Counted from the first letter of the stretch, positions 37,803 through 47,584 are shown. The stretch is 64,000 nt of DNA from Gillisella vitis (GCF_001541345.2 NZ_LMVL02000004.1:62001-126000), one strand, 5' to 3'. Program-made: numbers and translations. The notes: generated by a model not told the origin, from the sequence alone.

Positions 37803-38057
37803 TCAAGCCGCTCGGCCGGGCTTGCAGCCTTCCGCCTTCAAAACTCGCGTGGTGGATGGCGGGTTGTTGACGAGCTTGCTCGCCGGGCGGATCGGCCTGC
37901 GCACCAATTCGCCGCCGCAATTGGGGCAGATGCCGGCCAGCACGCCCTCAGCACAGTCCGCGCAATAGGTGCATTCAAAGCTGCACATCATCGCCTCGCG
38001 GCTTTCAGGCGGCAGGTCGCGGTCGCAGCATTCACAGTTGGGGCGAAGCTCCAGCAT
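37803..38057 (-). CDS. DUF1272 small cysteine-rich (zinc) protein
   Basis: An 84-aa protein with the DUF1272 pattern LRPNCECCDRDLP, CSFECTYCADC and CPNCGGELVRRP, three cysteine pairs that suggest bound zinc. Function unknown. It sits between ureA (four-base gap) and ureB, as in other rhizobial urease clusters. Confidence 0.85.
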   Translation of the reverse strand: MLELRPNCECCDRDLPPESREAMMCSFECTYCADCAEGVLAGICPNCGGELVRRPIRPASKLVNNPPSTTRVLKAEGCKPGRAA

Positions 38058-38061
38058 GGCG

Positions 38062-38364
38062 TCAGCGGATCGGTTCGTGGACGGTCACCAGCTTGGTGCC
38101 ATCGGGAAAGGTCGCTTCGACCTGCACGTCATGGATCATTTCGGCAATGCCGTCCATCACCTGATCGCGGGTGATCACATGGGCGCCCGCCTCCATCAGT
38201 TCGGACACGGCACGGCCATCGCGGGCGCCTTCGACGACGAAATCGGAAATCAGCGCAATCGCCTCGGGATAGTTCAGCTTGACGCCGCGCTCCAGCCTGC
38301 GCCGGGCGACCATGGCCGCCATGGAAATCAGAAGCTTGTCTTTTTCTCTTGGGCTGAGATTCAT
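38062..38364 (-). CDS. ureA: urease gamma subunit UreA
   Basis: A 100-aa subunit starting [20 protein letters not shown] with [20 protein letters not shown] and [18 protein letters not shown], all diagnostic for UreA. It follows ureD by 23 bases. Confidence 0.98.
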   Translation of the reverse strand: MNLSPREKDKLLISMAAMVARRRLERGVKLNYPEAIALISDFVVEGARDGRAVSELMEAGAHVITRDQVMDGIAEMIHDVQVEATFPDGTKLVTVHEPIR

Positions 38365-38387
38365 GGGTGCTCCGAAAATGATGCCGG

Positions 38388-39224
38388 TTACAAGGTCCAG
38401 ACTTTCGGCACAGATGCGCCGTCGCGCAAGGCCGAAATCACCGGAACCAATAATTTTCTAAGGGAAAATCCATCGCTGCTGATAAAACGGGCAACCAGCT
38501 TGTCATTCCACCGGCTTATGCCGACGTCACCAAGCCCCGACGGGCGGTCCGTCAACCGTTGCAGCGCCGCCATATACGCCTCCGCGTTTCGTCCCGCATA
38601 CAGCAATGTGGCAAAAGCGACCCTGCCGCCCAGCACTGCCTTTTCGGCGGTGAGATCGGCAATATCGCCAGATAGTGCCAGATCTTCGGCATGAATGACA
38701 CGGCCTGAGCGGCGGATGCGCCAGCGGTCGCGCACCAGGCCCTGGCGCATCGCCTCGCCCATCGCCTTGCGGCCCAGCAGAATGGCCTCGACACTGAGAA
38801 ATTCCGCCGTTTCATGCAGGTCGACCTCCAGCCTGCGGGTCAGGGAGGCCTGATCGAACAGAATCGATTCCTGCGGCAGCCAATGGACCGCTGCCCCCTC
38901 GCCGACCGTGATGCGACTGCTGATCGACGCCGTATCGGCGGCAGCCTTGTAGATTTTCTCGCAGGCCTGTGTGGTCAGGGTCAGATGCGTGCCATCACCG
39001 GCGGTAAATTGCCAATCAAGTTGGTCGCCGCCGGTCAGCCCGCCGGAGGAATTGATCAGCACCGCCTCCATCCGGCCATCGAAACTTTCGGGGATACGGA
39101 TCTTGGCGCAGCCCTCTTGGAAGAAGGTGTCCAGCCGGCTGCGCCCTTGAAACAGCTTGGTGTCCAGCCGACCGCTCCCTTTAGCGCGTTGCGGCTTTAT
39201 CAGTATGGCAGGCTGTATGGTCAT
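38388..39224 (-). CDS. ureD: urease accessory protein UreD
   Basis: A 278-aa accessory protein (UreH/UreD) that docks on apo-urease and carries nickel through its interior. Family markers are [26 protein letters not shown] and [12 protein letters not shown]. It is the first gene of the minus-strand structural block and lies four bases after the esterase stop, so a promoter may lie upstream of the esterase genes. Confidence 0.95.
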   Translation of the reverse strand: MTIQPAILIKPQRAKGSGRLDTKLFQGRSRLDTFFQEGCAKIRIPESFDGRMEAVLINSSGGLTGGDQLDWQFTAGDGTHLTLTTQACEKIYKAAADTASISSRITVGEGAAVHWLPQESILFDQASLTRRLEVDLHETAEFLSVEAILLGRKAMGEAMRQGLVRDRWRIRRSGRVIHAEDLALSGDIADLTAEKAVLGGRVAFATLLYAGRNAEAYMAALQRLTDRPSGLGDVGISRWNDKLVARFISSDGFSLRKLLVPVISALRDGASVPKVWTL

Positions 39225-39228
39225 GCCT

Positions 39229-40227
39229 TCAACGCTTTGATTTCGAGAAGAAATCCCACATCATATCAGTGGCATTCAGGTCGAAGGAAACCTTGCCGAT
39301 CACCTTCTGGATCTTCAGCGATGCGGTGCTGCCCGGCCATGTATGCCCCGCCCCCGCCAAACGGTAGGAGGCGATGCGCACGCCGTCCGTGCATTGGGCA
39401 TAATCGGTGGTCTCGACCCGGCCTTCCGTTTTGACGGTGGGAGATTTGCACCCATCCAGCTCCGCCCAGCGATGCAGCGCGGCATCGGCGCCGTAACCCC
39501 AATAGGGCAGACCCGGCCCGGCAATCGGGTTGATCTTGTCGTCCAGCCCGGCAAAGGCGATCAGCGACATCGGTTTTGCCGGTTTGCAGGTCGCGGCATC
39601 CGGCACGAAACCATCACCCTCACGCTTCGGTGTTCCGGCCCGCAGGCCGACCACCAGACCGGCAGCGGCAAAATCAGTGTTTCCATCGCACAGATATTGC
39701 GACACCATCCGCCCACCGCCGGAATAGCCGGTGGCATAGAAAGACGCCGGATCGACGCAGAAATTATCGTCGACTGCCTTGATCACATCGCGGATATAGG
39801 CCCCTTCATCGGCCTCGCCTTTGGCGACACCCGGCACATTCCAGGCGAAATAGCCCGCCCGCTTGGTGGGCATCGACCCTTGCGGGGCGACCGCGATAAA
39901 GCCTTCGCGCTCAGCCACCCGCTCCCATTCGCTCCGGTCCAGTTGCTCATTGGCATTGCTGTCGGACCCGTGAAAATCGAACACGACAGGCACCTTGTCC
40001 TGACCGCTATAGCTGGAGGGAATGAAATAGGAAAACACCCGCTCATGTCCGCCAGAGGTGAGTGTCATATCATAACGACCGACATCCCTGGGCTGACCGC
40101 AACCGGCAGCCGATGCGGAACCGGTCGAGAGCGACAGAAGAGAAACGAATGACGCAATCGCCACAACGGACAGCGCGCGAATTCTTCGCAGAACAGGCTT
40201 TTCGCATTTAGTTTCAATATTTTGCAT
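39229..40227 (-). CDS. secreted PHB-depolymerase-like esterase (LpqC/CE1 family), paralogue A
   Basis: A 332-aa exported hydrolase. The signal peptide ends at about residue 40 (STGSASA). Catalytic Ser169 lies in TGYSGGG, the oxyanion strand is VVFDFHGS, and the His is in GAGHTWPG. The family acts on polyhydroxybutyrate or feruloyl esters; the substrate is unknown. The ATG has GGAGGA five bases upstream. It is closely related to the adjacent 448-aa gene and may be co-transcribed with ureD. Confidence 0.85.
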   Translation of the reverse strand: MQNIETKCEKPVLRRIRALSVVAIASFVSLLSLSTGSASAAGCGQPRDVGRYDMTLTSGGHERVFSYFIPSSYSGQDKVPVVFDFHGSDSNANEQLDRSEWERVAEREGFIAVAPQGSMPTKRAGYFAWNVPGVAKGEADEGAYIRDVIKAVDDNFCVDPASFYATGYSGGGRMVSQYLCDGNTDFAAAGLVVGLRAGTPKREGDGFVPDAATCKPAKPMSLIAFAGLDDKINPIAGPGLPYWGYGADAALHRWAELDGCKSPTVKTEGRVETTDYAQCTDGVRIASYRLAGAGHTWPGSTASLKIQKVIGKVSFDLNATDMMWDFFSKSKR

Positions 40228-40334
40228 ATAGTCCTCCGCAGCGGGGCCACGGTAGCAAAAGACCGATAGGATGCAAAACGAAAAAATCTGCCACGTGCAG
40301 GACGTGGAGACGAGCATCTGTTTGGATAGATGTG

Positions 40335-41681
40335 CTAAAGCGCGTCCGCCGACATCGGGCTTTCCACCGCCTGCGGCTTGACCTTGGCCTTCATCGTCAC
40401 CGAGCAGGCAGGGTTTGCAGAGGCCGTTGCGCCAGCAGCCGGTTTTGCGCCATCTGCACAGGCGTTTTTGGCGATATTGTCGGCGATCAGACGGCCATCG
40501 CCGCTGTCGAAGAAAGCCCACATCCGCTTGGCCGCATACATATCTTCCTGGCTCTTGCCATCAGCTACCTTTGCCTTGGAGTTTGCGGCAGCCAGTGAGA
40601 AGCCAACGGTCTGAGCGGGCCAATCATGGGTCTGGTCGGCAATCGTATAGGACAGGATGCGGGCACCGCCCTTGCAGCGCTCGAATTCCGCCGAGGAAAT
40701 TTTCGTCCCTTTGACGATCTTGCGTTCGCCCTGGCAGCCATCCAGCTCGGCCCAGCGATTAAGTGCCGCTTCGCCGCCATATTGCCAATAGGGCCTACCG
40801 CCGCCTGCATAGGGATTGGTATTGTCCTTCAGCCCCCAGAACGCGATGATCGACACCGGACGGCCCGGACGGCAGCTTTGCGGATCGGGCAGCCATTTGC
40901 CCTGATCAGGACCAACGCCCTGGCGCGGTGTGCCAGCCCGCAGGCTCATGACGAAACCGGCAGCAGAAAAATCCGTATTGCCGTTGCAGATATATTGCGA
41001 CAGCATCCGCCCGCCACCCGAATAACCGGATGCATAGATACGGTCGGGATCGACGCAGAACTTGGCCTTGACCAGCGCCACGGTGTCGCTGAGATAAGCG
41101 GCATCATCCGGCCCTTTGGCTTCGGTTACATTAGAAACAGATGCACTTGGCAAAACAGCCGTATTGGGCGAAGCGACCGTACTGGGCGCGGCCGAGCTTG
41201 CAAGGCTCGCGTTTGTTACGGTCCCATTCGAAACTGTGGCATTCGGTACGGTCACACCAGGCACGGGGACCACGCCCGGCACGTTCCAGGCATGGGTGCC
41301 TTCCGCCTTGCCATTCAGCCCGCCCTGCGGAGCAATGACGATGAAGCCGTTTTCCCGCGCCACGTCGGACCATTGGCTACGACCCAACTGATCGCGGGGA
41401 AAGCTGTTGGACCCGTGCAGATCGAACACCACAGGCACTTTGGCCTTGCCGGTATAGCCTTGGGGAATGTAGGCCACCGCCGTACGCTCAATGCCACCGG
41501 ACGTGAATGTCAGGTCCTGCAAACCGGCCCGGACGGTCACGCCGCAGCCGCCAGCCGCGTAAGCAAGACCACCCGGCACCATCATGGAAACGCCGAGTGT
41601 GAACAGGCACAACAAAGTCTGAGCAGATGTGCGCGCGAAAAAACCCGGCCGCCGCAGGCCAGTCAGTTCATCGAATGTCAT
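40335..41681 (-). CDS. secreted PHB-depolymerase-like esterase, paralogue B with inserted low-complexity segment
   Basis: A 448-aa tandem paralogue of the preceding esterase: VVFDLHGS, nucleophile Ser221 in SGYSGGG, His in QTHDWP. It differs by a roughly 50-residue Val/Thr/Ser/Asn-rich insertion (about 138-188) right after AWNVPGV, and a longer C-terminus with three cysteines and an Ala-rich stretch. Signal peptide at the N-terminus. AAGGCGA precedes the ATG. The insertion probably forms a flexible loop near the active-site face. Confidence 0.83.
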   Translation of the reverse strand: MTFDELTGLRRPGFFARTSAQTLLCLFTLGVSMMVPGGLAYAAGGCGVTVRAGLQDLTFTSGGIERTAVAYIPQGYTGKAKVPVVFDLHGSNSFPRDQLGRSQWSDVARENGFIVIAPQGGLNGKAEGTHAWNVPGVVPVPGVTVPNATVSNGTVTNASLASSAAPSTVASPNTAVLPSASVSNVTEAKGPDDAAYLSDTVALVKAKFCVDPDRIYASGYSGGGRMLSQYICNGNTDFSAAGFVMSLRAGTPRQGVGPDQGKWLPDPQSCRPGRPVSIIAFWGLKDNTNPYAGGGRPYWQYGGEAALNRWAELDGCQGERKIVKGTKISSAEFERCKGGARILSYTIADQTHDWPAQTVGFSLAAANSKAKVADGKSQEDMYAAKRMWAFFDSGDGRLIADNIAKNACADGAKPAAGATASANPACSVTMKAKVKPQAVESPMSADAL

Positions 41682-41787
41682 GAGGTCGCCTTGTTATTAG
41701 CACTTGGCGGAAAATACCACATGTTCCGCAGGCTTCAACTGAAACCTGATCGCAAATGATCAAGGCTGACATGCGTCAAACACAAAG

Positions 41788-41812
41788 CGTGAATATACTA
41801 TGAATATTCACG
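41788..41812 (-). terminator. AT-rich hairpin downstream of urtE
   Basis: A perfect 9-bp stem CGTGAATAT / ATATTCACG with a 7-base loop, followed on the minus strand by CTTTGTGTTTG. It may end the urt transcript. It could instead be an operator for the esterase gene, which starts 107 bases further on. Confidence 0.4.
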
Positions 41813-41882
41813 GAAATTTCACAGTAAAAACAGAAGACTAAGCTTCAAACCCGGACACGGCATCCCATGCCTGAATGCGACA

Positions 41883-42578
41883 TTATACCGTAAGGTGGCG
41901 GCGAGCCTCGACCGTATCCAGCGTTTCTGCACCGCCTTCATGGACGATTTCGCCGCGATCCATGATGTAGACATGGTCGGCAAGCTCCCGGCAGAAGTCG
42001 AGATATTGCTCGACCAGCAGGATCGCCATGCCGGTTGAATCCCGCAAGTAGCGGATCGCGCGACCAATATCCTTGATGATCGATGGCTGGATGCCCTCGG
42101 TCGGCTCGTCCAGCACCAGGATTTTCGGGCGCGTCACCATGGCCCGGCCAATCGCCAATTGCTGCTGCTGGCCGCCGGACAGGTCGCCGCCGCGCCGCGA
42201 CAGCATGGTCTGCAAAATCGGAAACAGCGCGAAAATATCGTCCGGGATCGTCCGGTCCTTTCGCTTCAGCGGCGCAAAACCGGTCTCCAGATTTTCCTTG
42301 ACCGACAGCAGCGGAAAGATCTCACGCCCCTGCGGCACATAGCCGACACCGTGCCGCGCCCGGTTGAACGGCGCCATGCCATTCAACACAGTGCCTTCAA
42401 ACGCAATCGTCCCGCCTGATACCGGATGCTGACCGGTCACGGCACGCAAAAGCGAGCTTTTACCCACCCCGTTTCGACCCAGCACGCAGGTGATCTTGCC
42501 CATCGGCGCGGTGATGTTGACCCCACGCAAAGCCTGCGCAGCACCATAGTGAAGATTGAGATTTTCAACTGTCAGCAT
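41883..42578 (-). CDS. urtE: urea ABC transporter ATPase UrtE
   Basis: A 231-aa LivF-type ATPase: Walker A GRNGVGKSSLL, signature LSGGQQQQLAIGRAM, Walker B ILVLDEPTEGIQPSII. The wording EGIQPSIIKDIG is characteristic of UrtE. AAGGA lies before the ATG, 11 bases after the urtD stop. Last gene of the transporter operon. Confidence 0.95.
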   Translation of the reverse strand: MLTVENLNLHYGAAQALRGVNITAPMGKITCVLGRNGVGKSSLLRAVTGQHPVSGGTIAFEGTVLNGMAPFNRARHGVGYVPQGREIFPLLSVKENLETGFAPLKRKDRTIPDDIFALFPILQTMLSRRGGDLSGGQQQQLAIGRAMVTRPKILVLDEPTEGIQPSIIKDIGRAIRYLRDSTGMAILLVEQYLDFCRELADHVYIMDRGEIVHEGGAETLDTVEARRHLTV

Positions 42579-42589
42579 CTTTTTGTCCT

Positions 42590-43345
42590 TCACCGCCCCA
42601 GATAATTCTCGATCACCCGCGGATCGTTGGAGACGAAATCGATCGACCCTTCGGCCAGCACCGAGCCTTCGGCCAGGCATGTCACCTTGACGCCGAGATC
42701 GCGGATGAAGCCCATGTCGTGCTCGACCACCACGACCGATCGGGTCTTGGAAATTTCCCGCAGCAGGATGGCGGTCTCGGCGGTCTCGGCATCGGTCATG
42801 CCCGCCACCGGCTCATCGACCAACAGCAGTTTGGGCTCCTGCGCCAGCAACATGCCGATTTCCAGCCATTGCTTCTGGCCGTGGGACAGGTTGGCGGCGA
42901 GGTCGTTTTTGCGGGCGGTGAGCCGGACGGTTTCGAGAATGGTGTCGATCCGTTCGCGGTCCTTGGGCGTCAGCCGGTAGAACAGCGTGGAAAACACGCC
43001 GCGCGGCTTGTTCAGCGCCAGTTCCAGATTGTCCCAGACCGTATGGCTTTCAAACACCGTCGGTTTCTGGAACTTGCGGCCAATGCCGAGCTGGGCGATT
43101 TCGGCCTCGTCGCGCTTGGTGAGGTCCACCTTGCCGCCGTCGAAAAACACCTCGCCGCTGTCAGGCCGTGTCTTGCCGGTGATGATATCCATCATCGTCG
43201 TCTTGCCGGCACCGTTTGGGCCGATAATGGCGCGCAGCTCTCCCGGCTCGACCACGAAGGACAGGGAGTTCAAGGCCCGGAATCCGTCGAAGGAGACGCT
43301 GACCCCGTTGAGATAGAGAAGCGAATTGGTGGTTTTATCAGCCAT
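42590..43345 (-). CDS. urtD: urea ABC transporter ATPase UrtD
   Basis: A 251-aa LivG-type ATPase: Walker A GPNGAGKTTMMD, signature LSHGQKQWLEIGMLL (a degenerate LSGGQ typical of UrtD), Walker B LLLVDEPVAGMTDAE. It pairs with UrtE to energise urea import. Confidence 0.95.
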   Translation of the reverse strand: MADKTTNSLLYLNGVSVSFDGFRALNSLSFVVEPGELRAIIGPNGAGKTTMMDIITGKTRPDSGEVFFDGGKVDLTKRDEAEIAQLGIGRKFQKPTVFESHTVWDNLELALNKPRGVFSTLFYRLTPKDRERIDTILETVRLTARKNDLAANLSHGQKQWLEIGMLLAQEPKLLLVDEPVAGMTDAETAETAILLREISKTRSVVVVEHDMGFIRDLGVKVTCLAEGSVLAEGSIDFVSNDPRVIENYLGR

Positions 43346-43349
43346 GGTG

Positions 43350-44501
43350 TTACTCCGCCGCCTGAGGTTTGCGGTTCAATGCCTCGGCCTCCGTCACCGC
43401 CTTGTCCTGCCTGCGACGGAGAAGGCTTTGCGTGACTGTGCCGACAATGCCCTTGGGCAGGAACAGCGTGACGGCCACAAACAAGCCACCCAGCGCGAAC
43501 AACCAGGCATTCGGGAACAGGCCGGTGAAGATCGTCTTACCGCCATTGACCAGCACCGCCCCAATGATCGGACCGATCAGCGTGGCGCGCCCGCCGACGG
43601 CGGTCCAGATCACCACCTCGATGGAATTGGCTGGTGAAAACTCGCCTGGATTGATGATGCCGACCTGCGGCACATAGAGCGCACCTGCCACGCCCGCCAT
43701 CATTGCCGAGACGACAAAGGCAAACAGCTTCATGTTTTCCACCCGGTAGCCGAGAAAGCGGGTGCGGCTTTCGGCATCGCGGATGCCAACCAACACCTTA
43801 CCGTATTTGGAGCGAACGATGGCCGAGACCAGCAGCAGCGAGCCCGCCAAGAACAGCGCTGAGAGCGAAAACAACGCCGCACGGGTGCCATCCGCCTGGA
43901 TGTTGCAACCGAGGATGTCCTTGAAATCGGTGAGGCCGTTATTACCGCCAAAGCCCATGTCGTTGCGGAAAAACGCCAGCAGCAGCGCATAGGTCATCGC
44001 CTGGGTTATGATCGACAGATAGACGCCGTTGACCCGCGAGCGAAACGCAAACCAGCCAAATACGAAGGCGAGTAAGCCGGGTGCCACGAGCACCATCAGG
44101 GCTGCAAACCAGAACATGTCGAAGCCGTGCCAGAACCAGGGGAGTTCCTTCCAGTTCAAAAACACCATGAAGTCGGGCAGGATGGGATCGCCATAGGTGC
44201 CGCGTGGGCCGATCTGGCGCATCAGATACATGCCCATCGCATAGCCGCCGAGCGCGAAGAACGCCCCGTGGCCGAGCGAAAGAATACCGCAAAATCCCCA
44301 GACCAGATCGAGCGCCAAGGCCAGCATGGCATAGGTCAGGTATTTGCCGAACAGCGCCACCAGATAGGTCGGCATGTGCAGCGCGCTGTCAGGCGACGTG
44401 GCAAGGCTGAGGATCGGCACCAGAATGGCGAGCGCGATGAGAATGGCGATGGCGACGAGGATCTTGGCGTCCAGCGAGCGCAGAAGAAATGCCGTGATCA
44501 T
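43350..44501 (-). CDS. urtC: urea ABC transporter permease UrtC
   Basis: A 383-aa LivM-type permease with eight to ten membrane helices and the UrtC features LGHGAFFALGGYAMGMYLMR and GGRATLIGPIIGAVLVN. The ATG overlaps the urtB stop (ATGA). urtD follows after four bases. Confidence 0.95.
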   Translation of the reverse strand: MITAFLLRSLDAKILVAIAILIALAILVPILSLATSPDSALHMPTYLVALFGKYLTYAMLALALDLVWGFCGILSLGHGAFFALGGYAMGMYLMRQIGPRGTYGDPILPDFMVFLNWKELPWFWHGFDMFWFAALMVLVAPGLLAFVFGWFAFRSRVNGVYLSIITQAMTYALLLAFFRNDMGFGGNNGLTDFKDILGCNIQADGTRAALFSLSALFLAGSLLLVSAIVRSKYGKVLVGIRDAESRTRFLGYRVENMKLFAFVVSAMMAGVAGALYVPQVGIINPGEFSPANSIEVVIWTAVGGRATLIGPIIGAVLVNGGKTIFTGLFPNAWLFALGGLFVAVTLFLPKGIVGTVTQSLLRRRQDKAVTEAEALNRKPQAAE

Positions 44502-46126
44502 GCTTCCACCGCCCTTCCCTTGAGTGCGAAGAGACCGCGCGGCCGCTTCTGGATGAACAGGATGATGAGAACCAGAACCAGGATCTTGCCCAATACCGCA
44601 CCGGCATAGGGTTCAAGGAATTTATTGAGAATGCCAAGCGAGAAGGCCCCGACCAGCGTACCCCAGAGATTGCCGACGCCGCCGAACACCACGACCATGA
44701 AACTGTCGATAATATAGGTCTGGCCGAGATTGGGCGAGACATTGTCGATCTGGGACAGCGCCACGCCCGCCATTCCGGCAATGCCTGAGCCCAAGGCAAA
44801 TGTGAAGGCATCGACCCAAGGCGTGCGAATGCCCATCGAAGAGGCCATCCGCCGGTTTTGCGTCACGGCACGCATCTGCAAGCCAAAGGCGGAGCGCTTC
44901 AACAGCATCAGCAGCGCGAAGAACACCGAGAGCGAAAACACCAATATCCACAGCCGGTTCCAGGTGATGGTCAAGCCGCCAAGCCCGAACGACCCGGACA
45001 TCCACGACGGATTGGCGACCTCCTGATTGGTCGGGCCAAACAGCGTGCGCACCAATTGCTGCAACATCAATGAAATGCCCCAGGTGGCCAGCAGTGTTTC
45101 CAGCGGTCGGCCATAGAGAAAGCGGATAACGCAGCGCTCGATCACCAGACCGAAGATGCCGGTGACGGCGAAGGCGACCGGCAGGGCAATGGCCAGCGAC
45201 CAGTCAAACAGCTCCGGCGCGTTCGCCCTTATCGCCTGCTGGACGATGAAGGTGGAATAGGCGCCGAGCATGACCATTTCGCCATGCGCCATGTTGATAA
45301 TGCCCATGACGCCGAAGGTGATGGCCAGGCCAATGGCCGCCAGCAGCAACACCGAGCCGAGCGAGATACCATAGGTGATGTTCTGCGCGGTATTCCACAG
45401 CGCCACATCGCTCTGGATCTTGGCGATGGCCGCATCGATATCGCCCTTCAGCGCCGGATCGACGGTCGCAGCGGCATTGCCGAGAATGGAAATCGCATCC
45501 TGGCCGCCCACCGCGCGAATAAGCGCAATGGCGGCACGTTTTTCCTCCAGCGTATGATTGGAGGTGATGACCGAGACGGCGCGGGCCTCAGCCAGCAGGG
45601 TTTTCACAGCGCCATCCTGCTCCTTGGCAAGGGCGGTATCGAGCAATTCGAGATTGTCTTCGGAGGGCGCCTTCAACAGCGCATCGGCAGCGGCAAGCCG
45701 CACCGTGCGATCAGGGCTGAGCAAGGTCAGCCCGCCTTGTGCAGCGCGGATAGCGCGGCGCAAGCCGTTGTTGATCTTGATCTTCACCAATCCGCCCTTG
45801 GCTTCCTTGCCGACCTCGGCACCGCTCAAGGGATCGACTAGAGTCAATTGGCTGCCGGCGGACTTGGCGATGAACACATTGCCATCGGCCTTGCGCAGAT
45901 AGAGATCGCCACCGCTCAGGGCTTCCAGGGCCGGAACCACTTTGAGATCACCGGTGCGTCCGAGATCGCCGACGATCTTTTCGGCATCGGAGAAATTAGC
46001 CGTGCCCAGCGCTTTGATCAGGGTGGCGGGGTCTTCCTCGGCGCGCGCCGAAAGGGTCAAGGCCGCCATCAGCATCAGCCCGGCAGCCAGCACATGCGAC
46101 AGATGGTTCAAACAGGATCGTATCAT
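44498..46126 (-). CDS. urtB: urea ABC transporter permease UrtB
   Basis: A 542-aa protein with a signal peptide, a periplasmic HEAT-like helical domain (about 25-230) special to UrtB, and a C-terminal LivH-type permease (MGIINMAHGEMVMLGAYSTF, FGGVGNLWGTLVGAFSLGI). The ATG at 46126 has GAGGGG upstream. The frame to 46195 is not needed. Confidence 0.95.
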   Translation of the reverse strand: MIRSCLNHLSHVLAAGLMLMAALTLSARAEEDPATLIKALGTANFSDAEKIVGDLGRTGDLKVVPALEALSGGDLYLRKADGNVFIAKSAGSQLTLVDPLSGAEVGKEAKGGLVKIKINNGLRRAIRAAQGGLTLLSPDRTVRLAAADALLKAPSEDNLELLDTALAKEQDGAVKTLLAEARAVSVITSNHTLEEKRAAIALIRAVGGQDAISILGNAAATVDPALKGDIDAAIAKIQSDVALWNTAQNITYGISLGSVLLLAAIGLAITFGVMGIINMAHGEMVMLGAYSTFIVQQAIRANAPELFDWSLAIALPVAFAVTGIFGLVIERCVIRFLYGRPLETLLATWGISLMLQQLVRTLFGPTNQEVANPSWMSGSFGLGGLTITWNRLWILVFSLSVFFALLMLLKRSAFGLQMRAVTQNRRMASSMGIRTPWVDAFTFALGSGIAGMAGVALSQIDNVSPNLGQTYIIDSFMVVVFGGVGNLWGTLVGAFSLGILNKFLEPYAGAVLGKILVLVLIILFIQKRPRGLFALKGRAVEA

Positions 46127-46212
46127 ACCGGCCCCTCTTGCGATTGCTCCCGACAAGGGAGAAAAAGCTGCGGATGCTTTATGCACCCGCAGCAAGTTTC
46201 AGGCTGGGAAGA

Positions 46213-47502
46213 TTAAGAGCCCTTGCCACCGCATTTGCCGGACTTGACGTTGAAATTGCCGCAGTTCATCGGCAGGCGCCAATCGGCGATCAGGTCCTTG
46301 CTGTCTGGGAGGAAGTCCGACCATTCGTCGCCGACCACTTCCGGCGTCTGGGAGACGATGTCGAACTGGCCATTTTCCTGGACTTCGCCAATCAGTACCG
46401 GCTTGGTGATGTAGTGGCTTGGCATCATCGTGGCGTAGCCGCCGGTGAGGTTCGGCACGGAAACACCGACCAGCGCGTCGATGACCTTGTCGGGTTCAGC
46501 AGAGCCTGCCTTTTCGACGGCCTTCACCCACATGTTGAAGCCGATATAGGCGGCTTCCATCGGGTCGTTGGTCACACGCTTGTCGTTCTTGGTAAAGGCA
46601 TGCCAGGTCTTGATGAATTCGGCATTGATGGGCGTATCGACGGATTCGAAGTAGTTCCAGGCGGCGAGATGGCCAACCAGCGGCTTGGTGTCGATACCGG
46701 CCAGCTCTTCTTCGCCAACAGAGAAGGCCATGACTGGAATGTCTTCAGCCTTGACGCCCTGGTTGCCGAGTTCCTTGTAGAACGGCACGTTGGCATCGCC
46801 ATTGACGGTGGAGATAACGGCGGCCTTCTTGCCGGCCGAGCCGAATTTCTTGATGGCGGCAACTTCGGTCTGCCAATCGGAGAAGCCGAAGGGCGTGTAG
46901 TTGACCATGATGTCTTCCTTCTTCACGCCCTTGGACAGAAGATAGGCTTCGAGGATCTTGTTGGTGGTGCGCGGATAGACATAGTCGGTGCCCTCAAGCA
47001 CCCAGCGCTGCACGCCTTCGTTCTCCATCAGGTAATCGACAGCGGGAATGGCCTGCTGGTTGGGAGCAGCACCGGTGTAAAACACATTGCGCTCGCTTTC
47101 TTCACCCTCGAACTGCACGGGGTAGAACAGCACCGAATCCAGTTCCTTGAAGACCGGCAGAACCGATTTGCGCGACACCGAGGTCCAGCAGCCGAATACC
47201 GCCGAAACCTTGTCCTTGGAAATCAGCTCGCGGGCCTTTTCGGCAAACAGCGGCCAGTTGGAGGCCGGATCGACCACGACAGGCTCCAGCTTCTTGCCGA
47301 GAACGCCACCCTTCTTGTTCTGCTCGTCGATGAGCATCAGCATGGCGTCCTTCAGCGTCGTTTCCGAAATCGCCATCGTGCCGGAGAGTGAGTGCAGAAT
47401 GCCGACCTTGATCGTGTCTTCAGCGGCAAACGCACCGTGGAAGGCGGTGGTGGACAGCATGGCGCCGACAAGTGCGCTCGCCAGTTTGGACTTGAAGTTC
47501 AT
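46213..47502 (-). CDS. urtA: urea ABC transporter substrate-binding protein UrtA
   Basis: A 429-aa periplasmic binding protein with a signal peptide (cleaved after AFA) and the UrtA/AmiC-type core: VGILHSLSGTMAISE, FGCWTSVSRKSVLPVF, NNLLFYPVQFEG-like LDSVLFYPVQFEGEE and APNQQAIPAVD. GAGGGGAAC precedes the ATG. It is the first gene of urtABCDE. A perfect palindrome lies 67 bases upstream. Confidence 0.97.
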   Translation of the reverse strand: MNFKSKLASALVGAMLSTTAFHGAFAAEDTIKVGILHSLSGTMAISETTLKDAMLMLIDEQNKKGGVLGKKLEPVVVDPASNWPLFAEKARELISKDKVSAVFGCWTSVSRKSVLPVFKELDSVLFYPVQFEGEESERNVFYTGAAPNQQAIPAVDYLMENEGVQRWVLEGTDYVYPRTTNKILEAYLLSKGVKKEDIMVNYTPFGFSDWQTEVAAIKKFGSAGKKAAVISTVNGDANVPFYKELGNQGVKAEDIPVMAFSVGEEELAGIDTKPLVGHLAAWNYFESVDTPINAEFIKTWHAFTKNDKRVTNDPMEAAYIGFNMWVKAVEKAGSAEPDKVIDALVGVSVPNLTGGYATMMPSHYITKPVLIGEVQENGQFDIVSQTPEVVGDEWSDFLPDSKDLIADWRLPMNCGNFNVKSGKCGGKGS

Positions 47503-47568
47503 TTCAGGTTCCCCTCTTTTTGAATTCTGGAGTGAGGGGACTATCGGCTGCTGCGCTGCAAAATCGTA

Positions 47569-47584
47569 TACGTCAATTGACGTA
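47569..47584. promoter_or_regulatory. perfect 16-bp palindrome upstream of urtA
   Basis: TACGTCAATTGACGTA lies between the divergent urtA and bphO genes. It looks like an operator for a dimeric regulator. No sigma-54 promoter consensus was found next to it. Confidence 0.5.

Noticed and set aside
46138..47391. 417-codon plus-strand open frame opposite urtA
   Set aside because: Antisense shadow of urtA; the urtA frame carries a signal peptide and all UrtA motifs.
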